Origin: JAVVPO01 sp036655715
GTDB lineage: Bacteria > Bacillota > Clostridia > Lachnospirales > Cellulosilyticaceae
Length of the DNA stretch: 12,564 nucleotides
Assembly (NCBI GenBank): GCA_036655715.1
Contig: JAVVPO010000073.1
Coordinates: 1 to 12,564 of the forward strand
Reading direction: 5' to 3'
In this document: piece after piece, positions 1-6,987 of the stretch
Position numbering within the stretch: the first letter of the stretch is position 1
Layout of the letters: each line of letters starts with the position of its first letter
Position numbers and translations under genes: made by a program
Notes under the pieces: generated by a model
The model's database searches: none
Told to the model about the DNA's origin: nothing
The model's input: the letters and a program-made list of their open reading frames with translations, nothing else

Positions 1-12
1 TTATAATTAAAA

Positions 13-53
13 AAATCCTCAAAGCACTCGTTTTCTGAGTGCTTTGAGGATTT
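13..53 (-). terminator. Intrinsic terminator of the [2Fe-2S] protein gene
   Basis: A perfect 17-bp stem pairs 13-29 with 37-53 around a 7-nt loop. Read on the minus strand the stem is followed directly by a run of Ts, which is the Rho-independent terminator pattern. On the plus strand no T-run follows, so it serves the leftward gene that stops at 122. Confidence 0.9.
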
Positions 54-121
54 GAAATTTACTTACTATAGCCTTTTCAAATGCTGTTTCTTCTAATCTG
101 TGTTTAAGTTGTTCCTAAATA

Positions 122-343
122 TTAATAGTTCTCTTCCTTATACTGCTCTAAAAGTCCTTGAATACTTGATTTGCATCTTCTTCCACTGCAAGATCCAGAC
201 ATCGCACCTGTTGCTGCTCTTACTTTTTCTAATGTATCTGCACCATTTGCAATAGCTTCTTTGATCGCTGCACGTGTTACTACTCTACACGGACAAGTCT
301 TTGTTAATCTATCTTTAATTTTTTCTTCATCAATTGGTGTCAT
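122..343 (-). CDS. BFD-like [2Fe-2S]-binding protein
   Basis: This 73-residue protein is essentially one bacterioferritin-associated-ferredoxin-like (Fer2_BFD) domain. The four expected cluster ligands are visible: a CPC pair (C17, C19) and C52/C57 in a GSCSGRRC motif. A helical segment between them contains the conserved VTRAAIKEAI and GADTLEKVRAATGA stretches. The C-x4-C spacing of the second pair, with the internal GRR, matches the version found as a module in dehydrogenase and oxidase subunits and in stand-alone clostridial proteins. Such domains bind a [2Fe-2S] cluster and pass electrons or deliver iron; the partner is unknown here. The start has only a weak upstream GGTAG element. The gene is monocistronic, with a consensus promoter at 443-471 and a strong terminator directly downstream. 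No bacterioferritin gene is seen in the window. Confidence 0.85.
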   Translation of the reverse strand: MTPIDEEKIKDRLTKTCPCRVVTRAAIKEAIANGADTLEKVRAATGAMSGSCSGRRCKSSIQGLLEQYKEENY

Positions 344-442
344 TAGGCTACCTACACTTTCTCGTTGTTTTATTTACTTATTCTATTTGTTTACTCATTT
401 ATTTATTCTATTGTTTCATCAATACAACTTCTTTATGGTAGC

Positions 443-471
443 ATAATAACATATTTAATACTAATTATCAA
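443..471 (-). promoter_or_regulatory. Sigma-A-type promoter for the [2Fe-2S] protein gene
   Basis: On the minus strand a TTGATA box (466-471) and a TATTAT box (443-448) are separated by exactly 17 nt. Transcription would begin near 436, giving an untranslated leader of roughly 90 nt. The leader is A-rich and contains two imperfect head-to-tail copies of a ~22-nt unit (about 369-389 and 390-413). Confidence 0.65.
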
Positions 472-479
472 CTAATATT

Positions 480-709
480 CTGTCAAGTGTAGTCTAGAAG
501 CCTTATGAACCCTTATCCCGATCATCATATATTTTCAAAATAATATTTATCGGAAACAGGTGCATTTTTAAGTGCTTGCGATAAACCTTTTGTATATATT
601 TCATCTTTCAAGGGGGTGGTTAATGAAGTACTTGGTCATCACTCATTCTTGTAGGCTATAGCTATAATCCCTGCCCAGCTTTGAGATGGTTAGAGCTTTT
701 TCAATTTCT
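480..709. other. Intergenic stretch with possible decayed coding sequence
   Basis: This region separates the VWA-protein stop codon from the promoter of the [2Fe-2S] gene. No intact gene or convincing terminator is visible. On the minus strand two open segments look coding-like but are in different frames. One runs from the VWA gene's end to a TGA at 643-645 (contains KEIEKALTISKLGRDYSY). The other runs from 635 to a TGA at 525-527 (contains TKGLSQALKNAPVSDKYY). Neither has a start with a ribosome-binding site. They could be a frameshifted remnant or chance purine-rich reading, and I cannot assign a family. On the plus strand a near-consensus Shine-Dalgarno precedes a 12-codon frame, listed separately. 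Confidence 0.25.
623..661 (+). CDS. Possible 12-residue ORF with very strong Shine-Dalgarno
   Basis: An ATG at 623 is preceded by AAGGGGGTG, which can pair along its whole length with the 16S rRNA 3' end (one G-U pair), at ideal spacing. The frame encodes only MKYLVITHSCRL before a TAG. No convincing promoter lies upstream, and downstream sequence on this strand is only antisense to the VWA gene. It may be the 5' stub of a lost gene, a leader peptide, or chance. It conflicts with the minus-strand remnant reading of the same stretch. Confidence 0.15.
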   Translation: MKYLVITHSCRL

Positions 710-2086
710 TTAAAAAATGGGTTCTTGATTATTCATGGAATAACCATCTGATCTCACATCACTCATACTCAGCCCACTATCTTTTATTTTCACCTTGCAA
801 AGATTTTTAACTACGCCATAAGGCTCATTTAAAGAAAGCTTATCTCCACTTCCTGAAATAACCCATAAAACTTTATACCCTCTAGGGTTAATCTGCAATT
901 TCTCTTCGCCTTTTCCATCCGTAAAATACACTAATAAATCAATCTTCTTATTATTAGCATACTCAAATACAGGGGTGAACCAAGTAGCTCCGCTTCTATG
1001 CATTCTTTCTTTTATATCCTTTATAGATTTCACTTGATAGACACGTCTAATTTGACTATCACATTCTATCATGGTTATTTCGTGATTATGATTTTTCACT
1101 ATAGTGATAACCTCTTTCATCGCTTGCTTGAATTCTTCATCACTCATACTGGCACTTATATCCAGTGCAATAGCAATCTCTGCTTTATGACTTCTCAGAT
1201 TACCTCTTAAATCTAATCGCTTAGGCTGTCTTCTATTACGTCTTGTTATGGTCTTCTTTTTACTACTTTCAACTGTTCCCATCAGCTTCTTAAGATATAA
1301 ATTCCAAGGCAATTCACCTTTGCTCTTTTTAAGTGATGCAAGCATGGCCTCTAAATGCTCTGGTATTTTACCCTTTCTAGACTGATCAACAAATTTCTGT
1401 GTGAATTCTTTAATTGTTTTCTCATCTAGCTCATCAGAAGCCTCCCAGATGTCATGGGTTTTTTCTGGATTGTAATCAGTCTCTATATTTTCATCATGCT
1501 TATCCCCTTCGCTATCATCCGCTTCACCCTCTTCATCTACCTCTTGCAAATCTAATTCAATTTGAATCTTTTCTACGTAGTATTCAAAGGTCTCATAGGG
1601 TTTAAGTTCTAACTCATATTTTGAATTGACCTTCTCCAAAGTCGTCGCATAGGGAGGCAGGTTATTTAAATATTTATTGATTACGATATCCATTGCCATA
1701 TTCATCGCCAATGTACTATATCTACCTTTTAATTCTTTTGCTCTTATTAAGTGCATGGATAATATATGATGAATTTCATGCTTTATTGTACTTTCCATTT
1801 GTCCTAGATTAAGGGTTAAGAAAATAAGTGGATTAAAATAAATCACATATTTAGCACCTTTAAAATTCACCCCACTAGGAGTACTTATATCAAATCTTAT
1901 CTCTCTTGACATTTGAAACAAAAAATAGCCATAGAAATTATCTTGTTCTTCCATAAGACTTAAACTCACTTTGTCTACAAGCTTAAAAAACTCATTTTCA
2001 AAATCTTGGGGTATATTTATCTCATAAATGATTTCATTTGCCTTCTCATAAAGCACTTTTACTTGTTTATTAAAATAATTTTCCAT
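710..2086 (-). CDS. VWA-like domain protein with putative metallopeptidase motif (DUF2201/COG3864 type)
   Basis: This 458-residue cytoplasmic protein has two recognisable parts. The N-terminal half carries a zinc-peptidase signature, HEIHH at residues 103-107 (HExxH), in the context of the 'predicted metal-dependent peptidase' family. A strongly acidic linker lies at about 180-220. The C-terminal part, from about residue 300, is von Willebrand A-like, with a complete MIDAS: DISAS at 309-313, a threonine in SGATWFTP near 368, and YFTDG with D390. Family members pair with a MoxR-type AAA+ ATPase, and the ATPase gene lies immediately upstream with only 3 nt between its stop and this ATG. The Shine-Dalgarno (AAGGGA) lies inside the end of that gene, indicating translational coupling. 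The tail after the VWA core (about 425-458) looks longer than necessary and ends beside a possible remnant. The substrate is unknown, and peptidase activity is inferred from the motif only. Confidence 0.85.
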   Translation of the reverse strand: MENYFNKQVKVLYEKANEIIYEINIPQDFENEFFKLVDKVSLSLMEEQDNFYGYFLFQMSREIRFDISTPSGVNFKGAKYVIYFNPLIFLTLNLGQMESTIKHEIHHILSMHLIRAKELKGRYSTLAMNMAMDIVINKYLNNLPPYATTLEKVNSKYELELKPYETFEYYVEKIQIELDLQEVDEEGEADDSEGDKHDENIETDYNPEKTHDIWEASDELDEKTIKEFTQKFVDQSRKGKIPEHLEAMLASLKKSKGELPWNLYLKKLMGTVESSKKKTITRRNRRQPKRLDLRGNLRSHKAEIAIALDISASMSDEEFKQAMKEVITIVKNHNHEITMIECDSQIRRVYQVKSIKDIKERMHRSGATWFTPVFEYANNKKIDLLVYFTDGKGEEKLQINPRGYKVLWVISGSGDKLSLNEPYGVVKNLCKVKIKDSGLSMSDVRSDGYSMNNQEPIF

Positions 2087-2089
2087 AAC

Positions 2090-3220
2090 TTATTCCCTTA
2101 TTAAGCGATAGGATTCAAAATAGGCTTCTACAAATACTTCATTTTCTAGAGCTTTTTTGTATATCTCACTATAACTATTTTTAATATCTTTCATAATACC
2201 TACCATCAGATCTACTGGATAGTTTCTTAAAAACTCAATCAATCGGTTAATAACATAGCTTGATTCATACTCATCATTTTTTATATTTAACTCTAAACTT
2301 TTCAAGATGTTCATTGCAGATAAATAAAGTCTTGTATGACTTTCTTTTTTCACTCTTTCTATAACCTCCGCGCTTAGTATTTCTCCTAAGAAAACCTCTT
2401 CATAAGATAGTAATGGGCTATAATTTGCTTCAGTAAAGCTTAAAAATTCTTCTGCAATCACCTTGCCTACATTACCTTTTATCACATTTAAAAATACCGT
2501 TCTTGGTATGACATCCTTCTTTTCCTTATAAATTTTATAGCTTTTAGAAACTCTTTCATAACTTCTTGGCGTAGCGCTTACATCCTCTTCATTTATTTTA
2601 TGAAGATATTCTGGGAAAGTTGAAATAAAGGCTATTACCTTTTCTTCCATACCTGTATCCATTGCCCAACTTAACCACTGGGTATGATCTGGTTCCATAT
2701 TTAACCACACAAATCTATTTTCTTGGGCAGCATCCATATCTACTACTTGATAATCAAAGTCTGAGCCATATTTACTTGATGGGTTCATTGCTGCTAAGAT
2801 CTTGACATTGTCTGATAGCTTATAGCCATTGATTTCTCTATTTAAGATTAAATTCATCAGCTCTTGTTGTACCGTATGCTCACAACGATTGATCTCGTCT
2901 ATGAATAAAAGAACCTCTTTACCCTTAGCTATTTCTTCATCTATTTCTCTTAACTTATTGTGCACGGCATAAACTGTCATCTTCTTTTCTACTTCATTGC
3001 CACTTGCATCAATAGCTTTATAAGATGCTATTGTTGGCAAGCCACCTATCTCACCTTCTTTAAGGAGATTGCCATCAATAACCATTAAGCTCCAATCATT
3101 TACGCTGGCAAGACGCTTGGCTAAAGCTGTTTTTCCAATGCCACTTTCACCAACAACTAAAGCTACTTCTCCTGTCTCTAATACTAACTCTACACTTTGT
3201 AATGTCTCTATAAAATTCAT
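2090..3220 (-). CDS. MoxR-family AAA+ ATPase
   Basis: This 376-residue ATPase has the full nucleotide site. Walker A is GESGIGKT (24-31), Walker B is LLFIDE (104-109) followed by the NR typical of MoxR/dynein-related AAA_5 proteins, and sensor 1 is AAMNPS (asparagine 146). A candidate arginine finger, R169, sits in QENRFVW. The C-terminal ~175 residues would form the lid and additional helices. MoxR ATPases form rings and, with VWA-domain partners such as the RavA/ViaA pair, act as chaperone-like remodelling or metal-insertion machines. The partner gene follows after 3 nt. The start is well supported by AGGAGA 7 nt upstream, and the preceding repeat-protein gene ends 12 nt before it, so the three genes form one operon. 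Confidence 0.9.
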   Translation of the reverse strand: MNFIETLQSVELVLETGEVALVVGESGIGKTALAKRLASVNDWSLMVIDGNLLKEGEIGGLPTIASYKAIDASGNEVEKKMTVYAVHNKLREIDEEIAKGKEVLLFIDEINRCEHTVQQELMNLILNREINGYKLSDNVKILAAMNPSSKYGSDFDYQVVDMDAAQENRFVWLNMEPDHTQWLSWAMDTGMEEKVIAFISTFPEYLHKINEEDVSATPRSYERVSKSYKIYKEKKDVIPRTVFLNVIKGNVGKVIAEEFLSFTEANYSPLLSYEEVFLGEILSAEVIERVKKESHTRLYLSAMNILKSLELNIKNDEYESSYVINRLIEFLRNYPVDLMVGIMKDIKNSYSEIYKKALENEVFVEAYFESYRLIRE

Positions 3221-3232
3221 TTTGTCTATCTC

Positions 3233-4036
3233 CTATACTATCTTTAACTTTTCATCTACAGCTATTTTTTTTGCCTTTTGACTGCCATATTGATAGATAA
3301 ACATTATCTTGTCCATCATCAGGTTATCACTGCTTCTATCTATGGTTCTACAGTTCAAAAAGTCTCTTATATATTTTTCTTCAACATCTTCCTGTGATAA
3401 AACTTCTTTTAATACAGCTTCTAACTCCTCTTGTGTTATCTCTTTTACCATGTATCTAATGACTAAAATATTTACTTTCAATAATTCTAGCATTTTAGGC
3501 TTATCTAGTGGCATTATAAATCTAATAGCTTCCTCATTATTTTTAATAGCCATAAGCTGTACTTTAAGGCTTGGTGAAGCTATATATCTTAATGCATCAT
3601 AACTTATTTTCACAGCCTCTTCCTGTACACTTTCATAAGGCTCCTTGATATATTTGATTGCGTCGTAATTTTTTCTTACGGCTAATAATTGTAATGCCTC
3701 ACTTGGATTTTTGGCATATTGAATAGCCCATCCAGCTTGATTAATGGCTAATTTCAAGACCTCATCAGTTGGCTCTTTAATATATTCTAATGCACTCCAT
3801 CCCCCACTTACAGCTTTGATCATCATCTCCTTGGTTGGATTATTTATAAATTTAATAGCTCGCCTATTGCTTTCTATAGCTAGGGTTTCCATTTCTCTAG
3901 TTGGACTTGCTATGTATTCTAGTACGAGCCCATTTTTTTTAATAGCCAGTAACTTCATCTCATCTGTTGGATTATTGATGGTTTTTATACTCGCAGGATT
4001 GCTTTTTATTATTTCAATAAGTTTTGCTTCTTCCAT
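3233..4036 (-). CDS. Helical-repeat protein with exact 22-residue periodicity (DUF4116-like)
   Basis: This protein of 267 residues is built almost wholly of tandem 22-residue units. Clear copies start with proline at residues 23, 45, 67, 89, 111, 133 and 155. Degenerate copies occupy 1-22 and 177-198, so the register holds for about 198 residues without an insertion or deletion. Each unit has P at position 1, A at 9, I/V at 10, I/L at 17 and an aromatic-Ile pair near 19-20, as in LEYIAS or IKFINN. This predicts a right-handed alpha-solenoid. The pattern resembles half of a DUF4116 repeat, a family of unknown function. The C-terminal ~70 residues are non-repetitive and charged. The first gene of the MoxR/VWA operon, it has a strong AAGGAG and its own promoter. 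I infer a binding or adaptor role from architecture and position; no catalytic motif is visible. Confidence 0.75.
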   Translation of the reverse strand: MEEAKLIEIIKSNPASIKTINNPTDEMKLLAIKKNGLVLEYIASPTREMETLAIESNRRAIKFINNPTKEMMIKAVSGGWSALEYIKEPTDEVLKLAINQAGWAIQYAKNPSEALQLLAVRKNYDAIKYIKEPYESVQEEAVKISYDALRYIASPSLKVQLMAIKNNEEAIRFIMPLDKPKMLELLKVNILVIRYMVKEITQEELEAVLKEVLSQEDVEEKYIRDFLNCRTIDRSSDNLMMDKIMFIYQYGSQKAKKIAVDEKLKIV

Positions 4037-4088
4037 GATGTCTCCTTCTTTATTGATTTTAATTTTTATCTACGGATAGTTATTATCT

Positions 4089-4120
4089 ATTATAATATAT
4101 CCTTATAGTATTTTAAACAA
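4089..4120 (-). promoter_or_regulatory. Promoter of the repeat protein/MoxR/VWA operon
   Basis: On the minus strand a TTGTTT box (4115-4120) lies 17 nt from TATTAT (4092-4097), and a perfect TATAAT overlaps at 4089-4094. A 10-bp palindrome (AAGAATTCTT) overlaps the -35 side. The leader before the ATG at 4036 would be about 45 nt and ends in AAGGAG. Confidence 0.55.
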
Positions 4121-4178
4121 GAATTCTTAAGCTTCTAAAATACTTATCTATTGGATACTTACCTAGTAAATTCAAGAA

Positions 4179-4215
4179 AAGGGAATCTATACCCAACTTG
4201 GATATAACTCCCCTT
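4179..4215 (-). terminator. Terminator after the PHP gene
   Basis: Read on the minus strand, AAGGGGA (4209-4215) pairs with TTCCCTT (4179-4185). Inside it TATATCC pairs with GGGTATA around a 5-nt AAGTT loop. The two stems are separated by a symmetric 2x2 internal loop, with one wobble pair per stem. It starts 3 nt after the PHP stop codon and is followed by TTCTTGAATTT, a moderate U-tract. Confidence 0.65.
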
Positions 4216-4218
4216 CTA

Positions 4219-5088
4219 CTATCTTCTGCCACTTGGTCTCATAGCTCTACTCATAGCCTCATATACACTATAAGGCACATAAAAACCATCACTTCCTATT
4301 CCTACATCTAGACCTGGTCTATGTTTCCCATGAAAATCTGTACCTCCAGAAGCTAAGAGCTCATATTTTTCTATTAAATAGTCCGCATAAGCTACTTCCT
4401 CCGCTGTAAAGCTTGGATAATATCTTTCCAGCGCTTGAAGGCCTTTACTCTTTAGGTATCCTATATGCTGCTCTACTTCTTCTTTGGTATAACCTGCTAA
4501 TCCTATATGCTTAGTATAATGAGCAAGCACGCTTACGCCCCCAGCTTTTTGAATGATGTCAAAAGCTTCTTCTACGCCTATCAGCTCATCATCCCCATAA
4601 GGAATTGGATCTAAATATTTGTTCCAGCCTTCAACAGCTGTAGCTACTATGCCTTCATGAAGCAGATATCTAGCAATATCTACCCTGTCTATATATTTCG
4701 TGATAGCTCTTTCCTTAAGTACTTGCAACGAGATATTTACACCTTGTTTTGCAATGATTCCTAAAATGTTTTCAAGACTTTGTTCTTTTTTTTCTTTCAT
4801 TCTTGTATAAGCTTTTAGAAACTCTGGATTTTCTACATCTATACCAATCCCCAAAATATGTAGTAGTCTTCCCCCTACATAAGGACAAGTAAACTCCATC
4901 CCTTTCAACAATTTTACACCTTGCTTTTGCGCTTCTTCCTGAGCCTCTTGTAGACCATCAATGGTGTCATGGTCTGTTAAGGCTATGACCTTAACACTAT
5001 TTTCAACCGCTAATGTTACAATTTCCTTTGGACTACAAGTCCCATCTGACATTCTAGAATGTATGTGTAAATCAATTTTTTGTGTCAT
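4219..5088 (-). CDS. PHP-domain metal-dependent phosphoesterase
   Basis: This 289-residue protein belongs to the TrpH/RNase AM-like branch of the PHP superfamily (COG0613). The metal-binding motifs are all in place: DLHIHS (H8, H10), D15 in SDGT, TDHDT (D39, H40), E65 in GMEFT, H190 in SVLAH, and GGTDFHG (D251, H253). Characterised relatives hydrolyse phosphate esters of nucleotides, for example 3',5'-nucleoside bisphosphates, or degrade short RNA 5'-3'. The exact substrate here is not determined. I chose the ATG at 5088 because AGGAGG lies just upstream. An in-frame ATG at 5121 would add 11 residues but has no ribosome-binding site. The gene follows the second DctP gene after 60 nt with no terminator between, so it is probably the last gene of the kinase operon, although its housekeeping-type function has no obvious link to it. 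Confidence 0.88.
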   Translation of the reverse strand: MTQKIDLHIHSRMSDGTCSPKEIVTLAVENSVKVIALTDHDTIDGLQEAQEEAQKQGVKLLKGMEFTCPYVGGRLLHILGIGIDVENPEFLKAYTRMKEKKEQSLENILGIIAKQGVNISLQVLKERAITKYIDRVDIARYLLHEGIVATAVEGWNKYLDPIPYGDDELIGVEEAFDIIQKAGGVSVLAHYTKHIGLAGYTKEEVEQHIGYLKSKGLQALERYYPSFTAEEVAYADYLIEKYELLASGGTDFHGKHRPGLDVGIGSDGFYVPYSVYEAMSRAMRPSGRR

Positions 5089-5148
5089 GTTTCCTCCTGT
5101 ATATATGATACGATACTTCAAAACACTCTTTGTACCTGAAATGCAGCT

Positions 5149-6162
5149 TTATTCTCCAATCTCAATAATTGTAGCTATAATGTCCATATACTCTGCGCAG
5201 TATTTCTCATAGACCCCTGCTACCGCAGCCTGAAATCTTGCTTTTTCAGCTACTGATAGCTCTACCATTTGCACACCACTTTGAGAAGTTATTTCCTGCA
5301 AATTTTTCTCTCTTTCTATCCACAATTCCCTTTCATACAAAGCCGATTCTTGTGCACATGAACGAATGATTTCCTGATCTTCTGGTGTTAACTTATTCCA
5401 TGTTGCCTGTGAACATAACTGTATTTCTGGTACACGTGTATGTTCATTTATAGTATAATATTTTGCTACTTTATAATGACCTGCTGATTCATAAGATGGC
5501 CCATTATTCTCAGCACCATCAATAATCCCTCTCTCCAGGCCGGAATATACCTCATCATACGCAATGGGCACAGCTATTGCTCCTAGAGCTTCTACTATAT
5601 CCACTGCAAGCGCTGACTCCTGCACACGTATCTTTAGTCCCTTTATATCCTCTAATGAATGAATGGGTCTCACAGAATTATAAAAATTCCTCGCACCTGC
5701 ATCATACCACGAGAGCCCTACCATATCCATATTTTCCGTAACATTTAAAAAACTATCTCCAATTTCACTATCTAGTACCTGCCACATATGCTTCGCATCT
5801 GTATAAAGATAGGGCATCTGTAATATATTAAACACTGGAATAAATGCTGACAATTGAGACAAAGAAATCCTTCCGAAGTCAATTCCACCAAACCTAATCT
5901 GCTCGATTACATCCTTCTCATTACCTAATACACCTTCAGCCTGTACAATAATTTTTATTCTGCCATTTGTTCTTTCCTTAACTAGTTCTGCAAACTTATA
6001 ACCCCCAAGTGTAGTAGGATAATCCTTTGCCTGATTTTCAGCATAAGAAAATACAAATTCTGGTATCTGATCCGATGTCTGTATTTGTTTCTTTTTAATA
6101 CAACCGATAAATACGCCAATCATAATTATACATAATATCACTCTTACTATCTTTATCTTCAT
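5149..6162 (-). CDS. Second DctP-family solute-binding lipoprotein, next to a two-component system
   Basis: This 337-residue extracytoplasmic protein begins with a short lipoprotein signal peptide ending in the lipobox FIGC, with the acylated cysteine at 21. It has the TRAP DctP fold signatures: EGVLGNEKDVIEQIRFGGID near 76-95, the carboxylate-binding arginine region GLKIRVQ (R179), the VYSGLERGIIDGAENN block (205-220), and a Pro-Ser-Tyr stretch typical of C4-dicarboxylate or sugar-acid binders. I placed the start at 6162 because AGGTGAT, fully complementary to the 16S 3' end, lies 5 nt upstream. A GTG at 6174 is possible and adds four residues. Unlike the other DctP here, it has no long linker after the cysteine and no DctQ/M genes beside it. 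It follows the response-regulator gene after 32 nt. It may act as a ligand-presenting co-sensor for the kinase; transport use with DctQM is the alternative. Confidence 0.88.
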   Translation of the reverse strand: MKIKIVRVILCIIMIGVFIGCIKKKQIQTSDQIPEFVFSYAENQAKDYPTTLGGYKFAELVKERTNGRIKIIVQAEGVLGNEKDVIEQIRFGGIDFGRISLSQLSAFIPVFNILQMPYLYTDAKHMWQVLDSEIGDSFLNVTENMDMVGLSWYDAGARNFYNSVRPIHSLEDIKGLKIRVQESALAVDIVEALGAIAVPIAYDEVYSGLERGIIDGAENNGPSYESAGHYKVAKYYTINEHTRVPEIQLCSQATWNKLTPEDQEIIRSCAQESALYERELWIEREKNLQEITSQSGVQMVELSVAEKARFQAAVAGVYEKYCAEYMDIIATIIEIGE

Positions 6163-6194
6163 ATACTTTATCACCTGACCACTCTCTAAATTAT

Positions 6195-6986
6195 CTATCT
6201 TTCCTTATTTTCTAAAGCTATCATGCGATACTCACTTGGTGTCACTCCCTCTACCCGTTTGAACACTTTAGCAAAATAATTGGAATCCCGATATCCCACT
6301 TTGTCACTAATTTCTTTTATATTAATGGTTACATCACTTAAAAGCCCTTTAGCCTTTTCCACCCTAAATTCTGAAAGGTAGCTTGTAAAATTTCTATCAA
6401 AGCATTGTTTGAAAATCTTGCAAAAATAAGCGTCTGAATAATTCATTGTTTGTGCAGCATCTTGTAATGAAATATCTTTCATATAATGTGCTTTGATAAA
6501 TTCTAGTATGCGTTCCTGTACAGCACTACTACGTATATGCTCCATTTTTTCACTATCAACTATCATTTTCTCAGGACTACTAGGTATATTTTGGGTATCA
6601 CTATTCTCTTTTTCATCAGCTACTCTAATAGCTTCCTCTAGCACAGCTATTAGCTGCTCATCCGTACTAGGTTTTAATAGATAATCTAATACCTTCACAG
6701 CTATAGCCTTTTTGGCATATGTAAAATAATCAAAGGCTGTCAAAAAAATAATGCTACAGTCCTTATCCTCCGCCCTTATCTTTTCTGCCGCCTCTAGCCC
6801 ATTGATTCCTGGCATTTCAATATCTAAAATAACAATCTCACACTTTTCCATTTTAAAACGCTCAACAGCTTCTCTGCCATTTACCGCCTGAACAACCTCT
6901 AGCTGCCCCTCAAAGTTTTCTTTAATTATTTTACAAAGAATCATTCTTTCTATAGGTTCATCATCTGCAATTAATACACGATACAT
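6195..6986 (-). CDS. AraC-type response regulator (YesN-like)
   Basis: This 263-residue protein has a receiver domain and a DNA-binding domain. The N-terminal receiver (about 1-120) shows the acidic pair D8/D9, the phospho-acceptor aspartate D55 in VILDIEMPG, the threonine T83 in FLTAFDY and lysine K105 in LLKPS. A ~30-residue linker leads to a tandem helix-turn-helix AraC domain (about 155-256), including ISLQDAAQTMNYSDAYF and the signature VGYRDSNYFAKVFKR with GVTPSEYR. Such regulators are phosphorylated by the paired kinase and usually activate transport and catabolic genes. The ATG is 1 nt after the kinase stop codon, and its Shine-Dalgarno (GGGAGG) lies within the kinase gene's end, so the two are translationally coupled. 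The likely target is the adjacent dctP promoter. Confidence 0.93.
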   Translation of the reverse strand: MYRVLIADDEPIERMILCKIIKENFEGQLEVVQAVNGREAVERFKMEKCEIVILDIEMPGINGLEAAEKIRAEDKDCSIIFLTAFDYFTYAKKAIAVKVLDYLLKPSTDEQLIAVLEEAIRVADEKENSDTQNIPSSPEKMIVDSEKMEHIRSSAVQERILEFIKAHYMKDISLQDAAQTMNYSDAYFCKIFKQCFDRNFTSYLSEFRVEKAKGLLSDVTINIKEISDKVGYRDSNYFAKVFKRVEGVTPSEYRMIALENKER

Positions 6987-6987
6987 A

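Noticed and set aside
54..121. Minus-strand open frame after the [2Fe-2S] gene stop (reads EQLKHRLEETAFEKA...).
   Set aside because: It has no start codon or ribosome-binding site, follows a stop codon and runs into the terminator hairpin. Purine-rich transcribed strands give K/E-rich frames by chance, which also lowers confidence in the 480-735 remnant.
655..673. TATAGCTATA palindrome after the VWA gene as a terminator.
   Set aside because: The stem is short and AT-rich, and no T-run follows on either strand.
3233..4036. Tandem DNA repeat or CRISPR-like array suggested by 66-bp periodicity.
   Set aside because: The periodicity is in the protein sequence of an intact gene. The DNA copies are diverged and there are no identical repeats with spacers.
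5089..5121. Eleven-residue N-terminal extension of the PHP protein.
   Set aside because: No ribosome-binding site precedes the ATG at 5121, whereas AGGAGG precedes the ATG at 5088, and PHP proteins normally begin just before the HxH motif.
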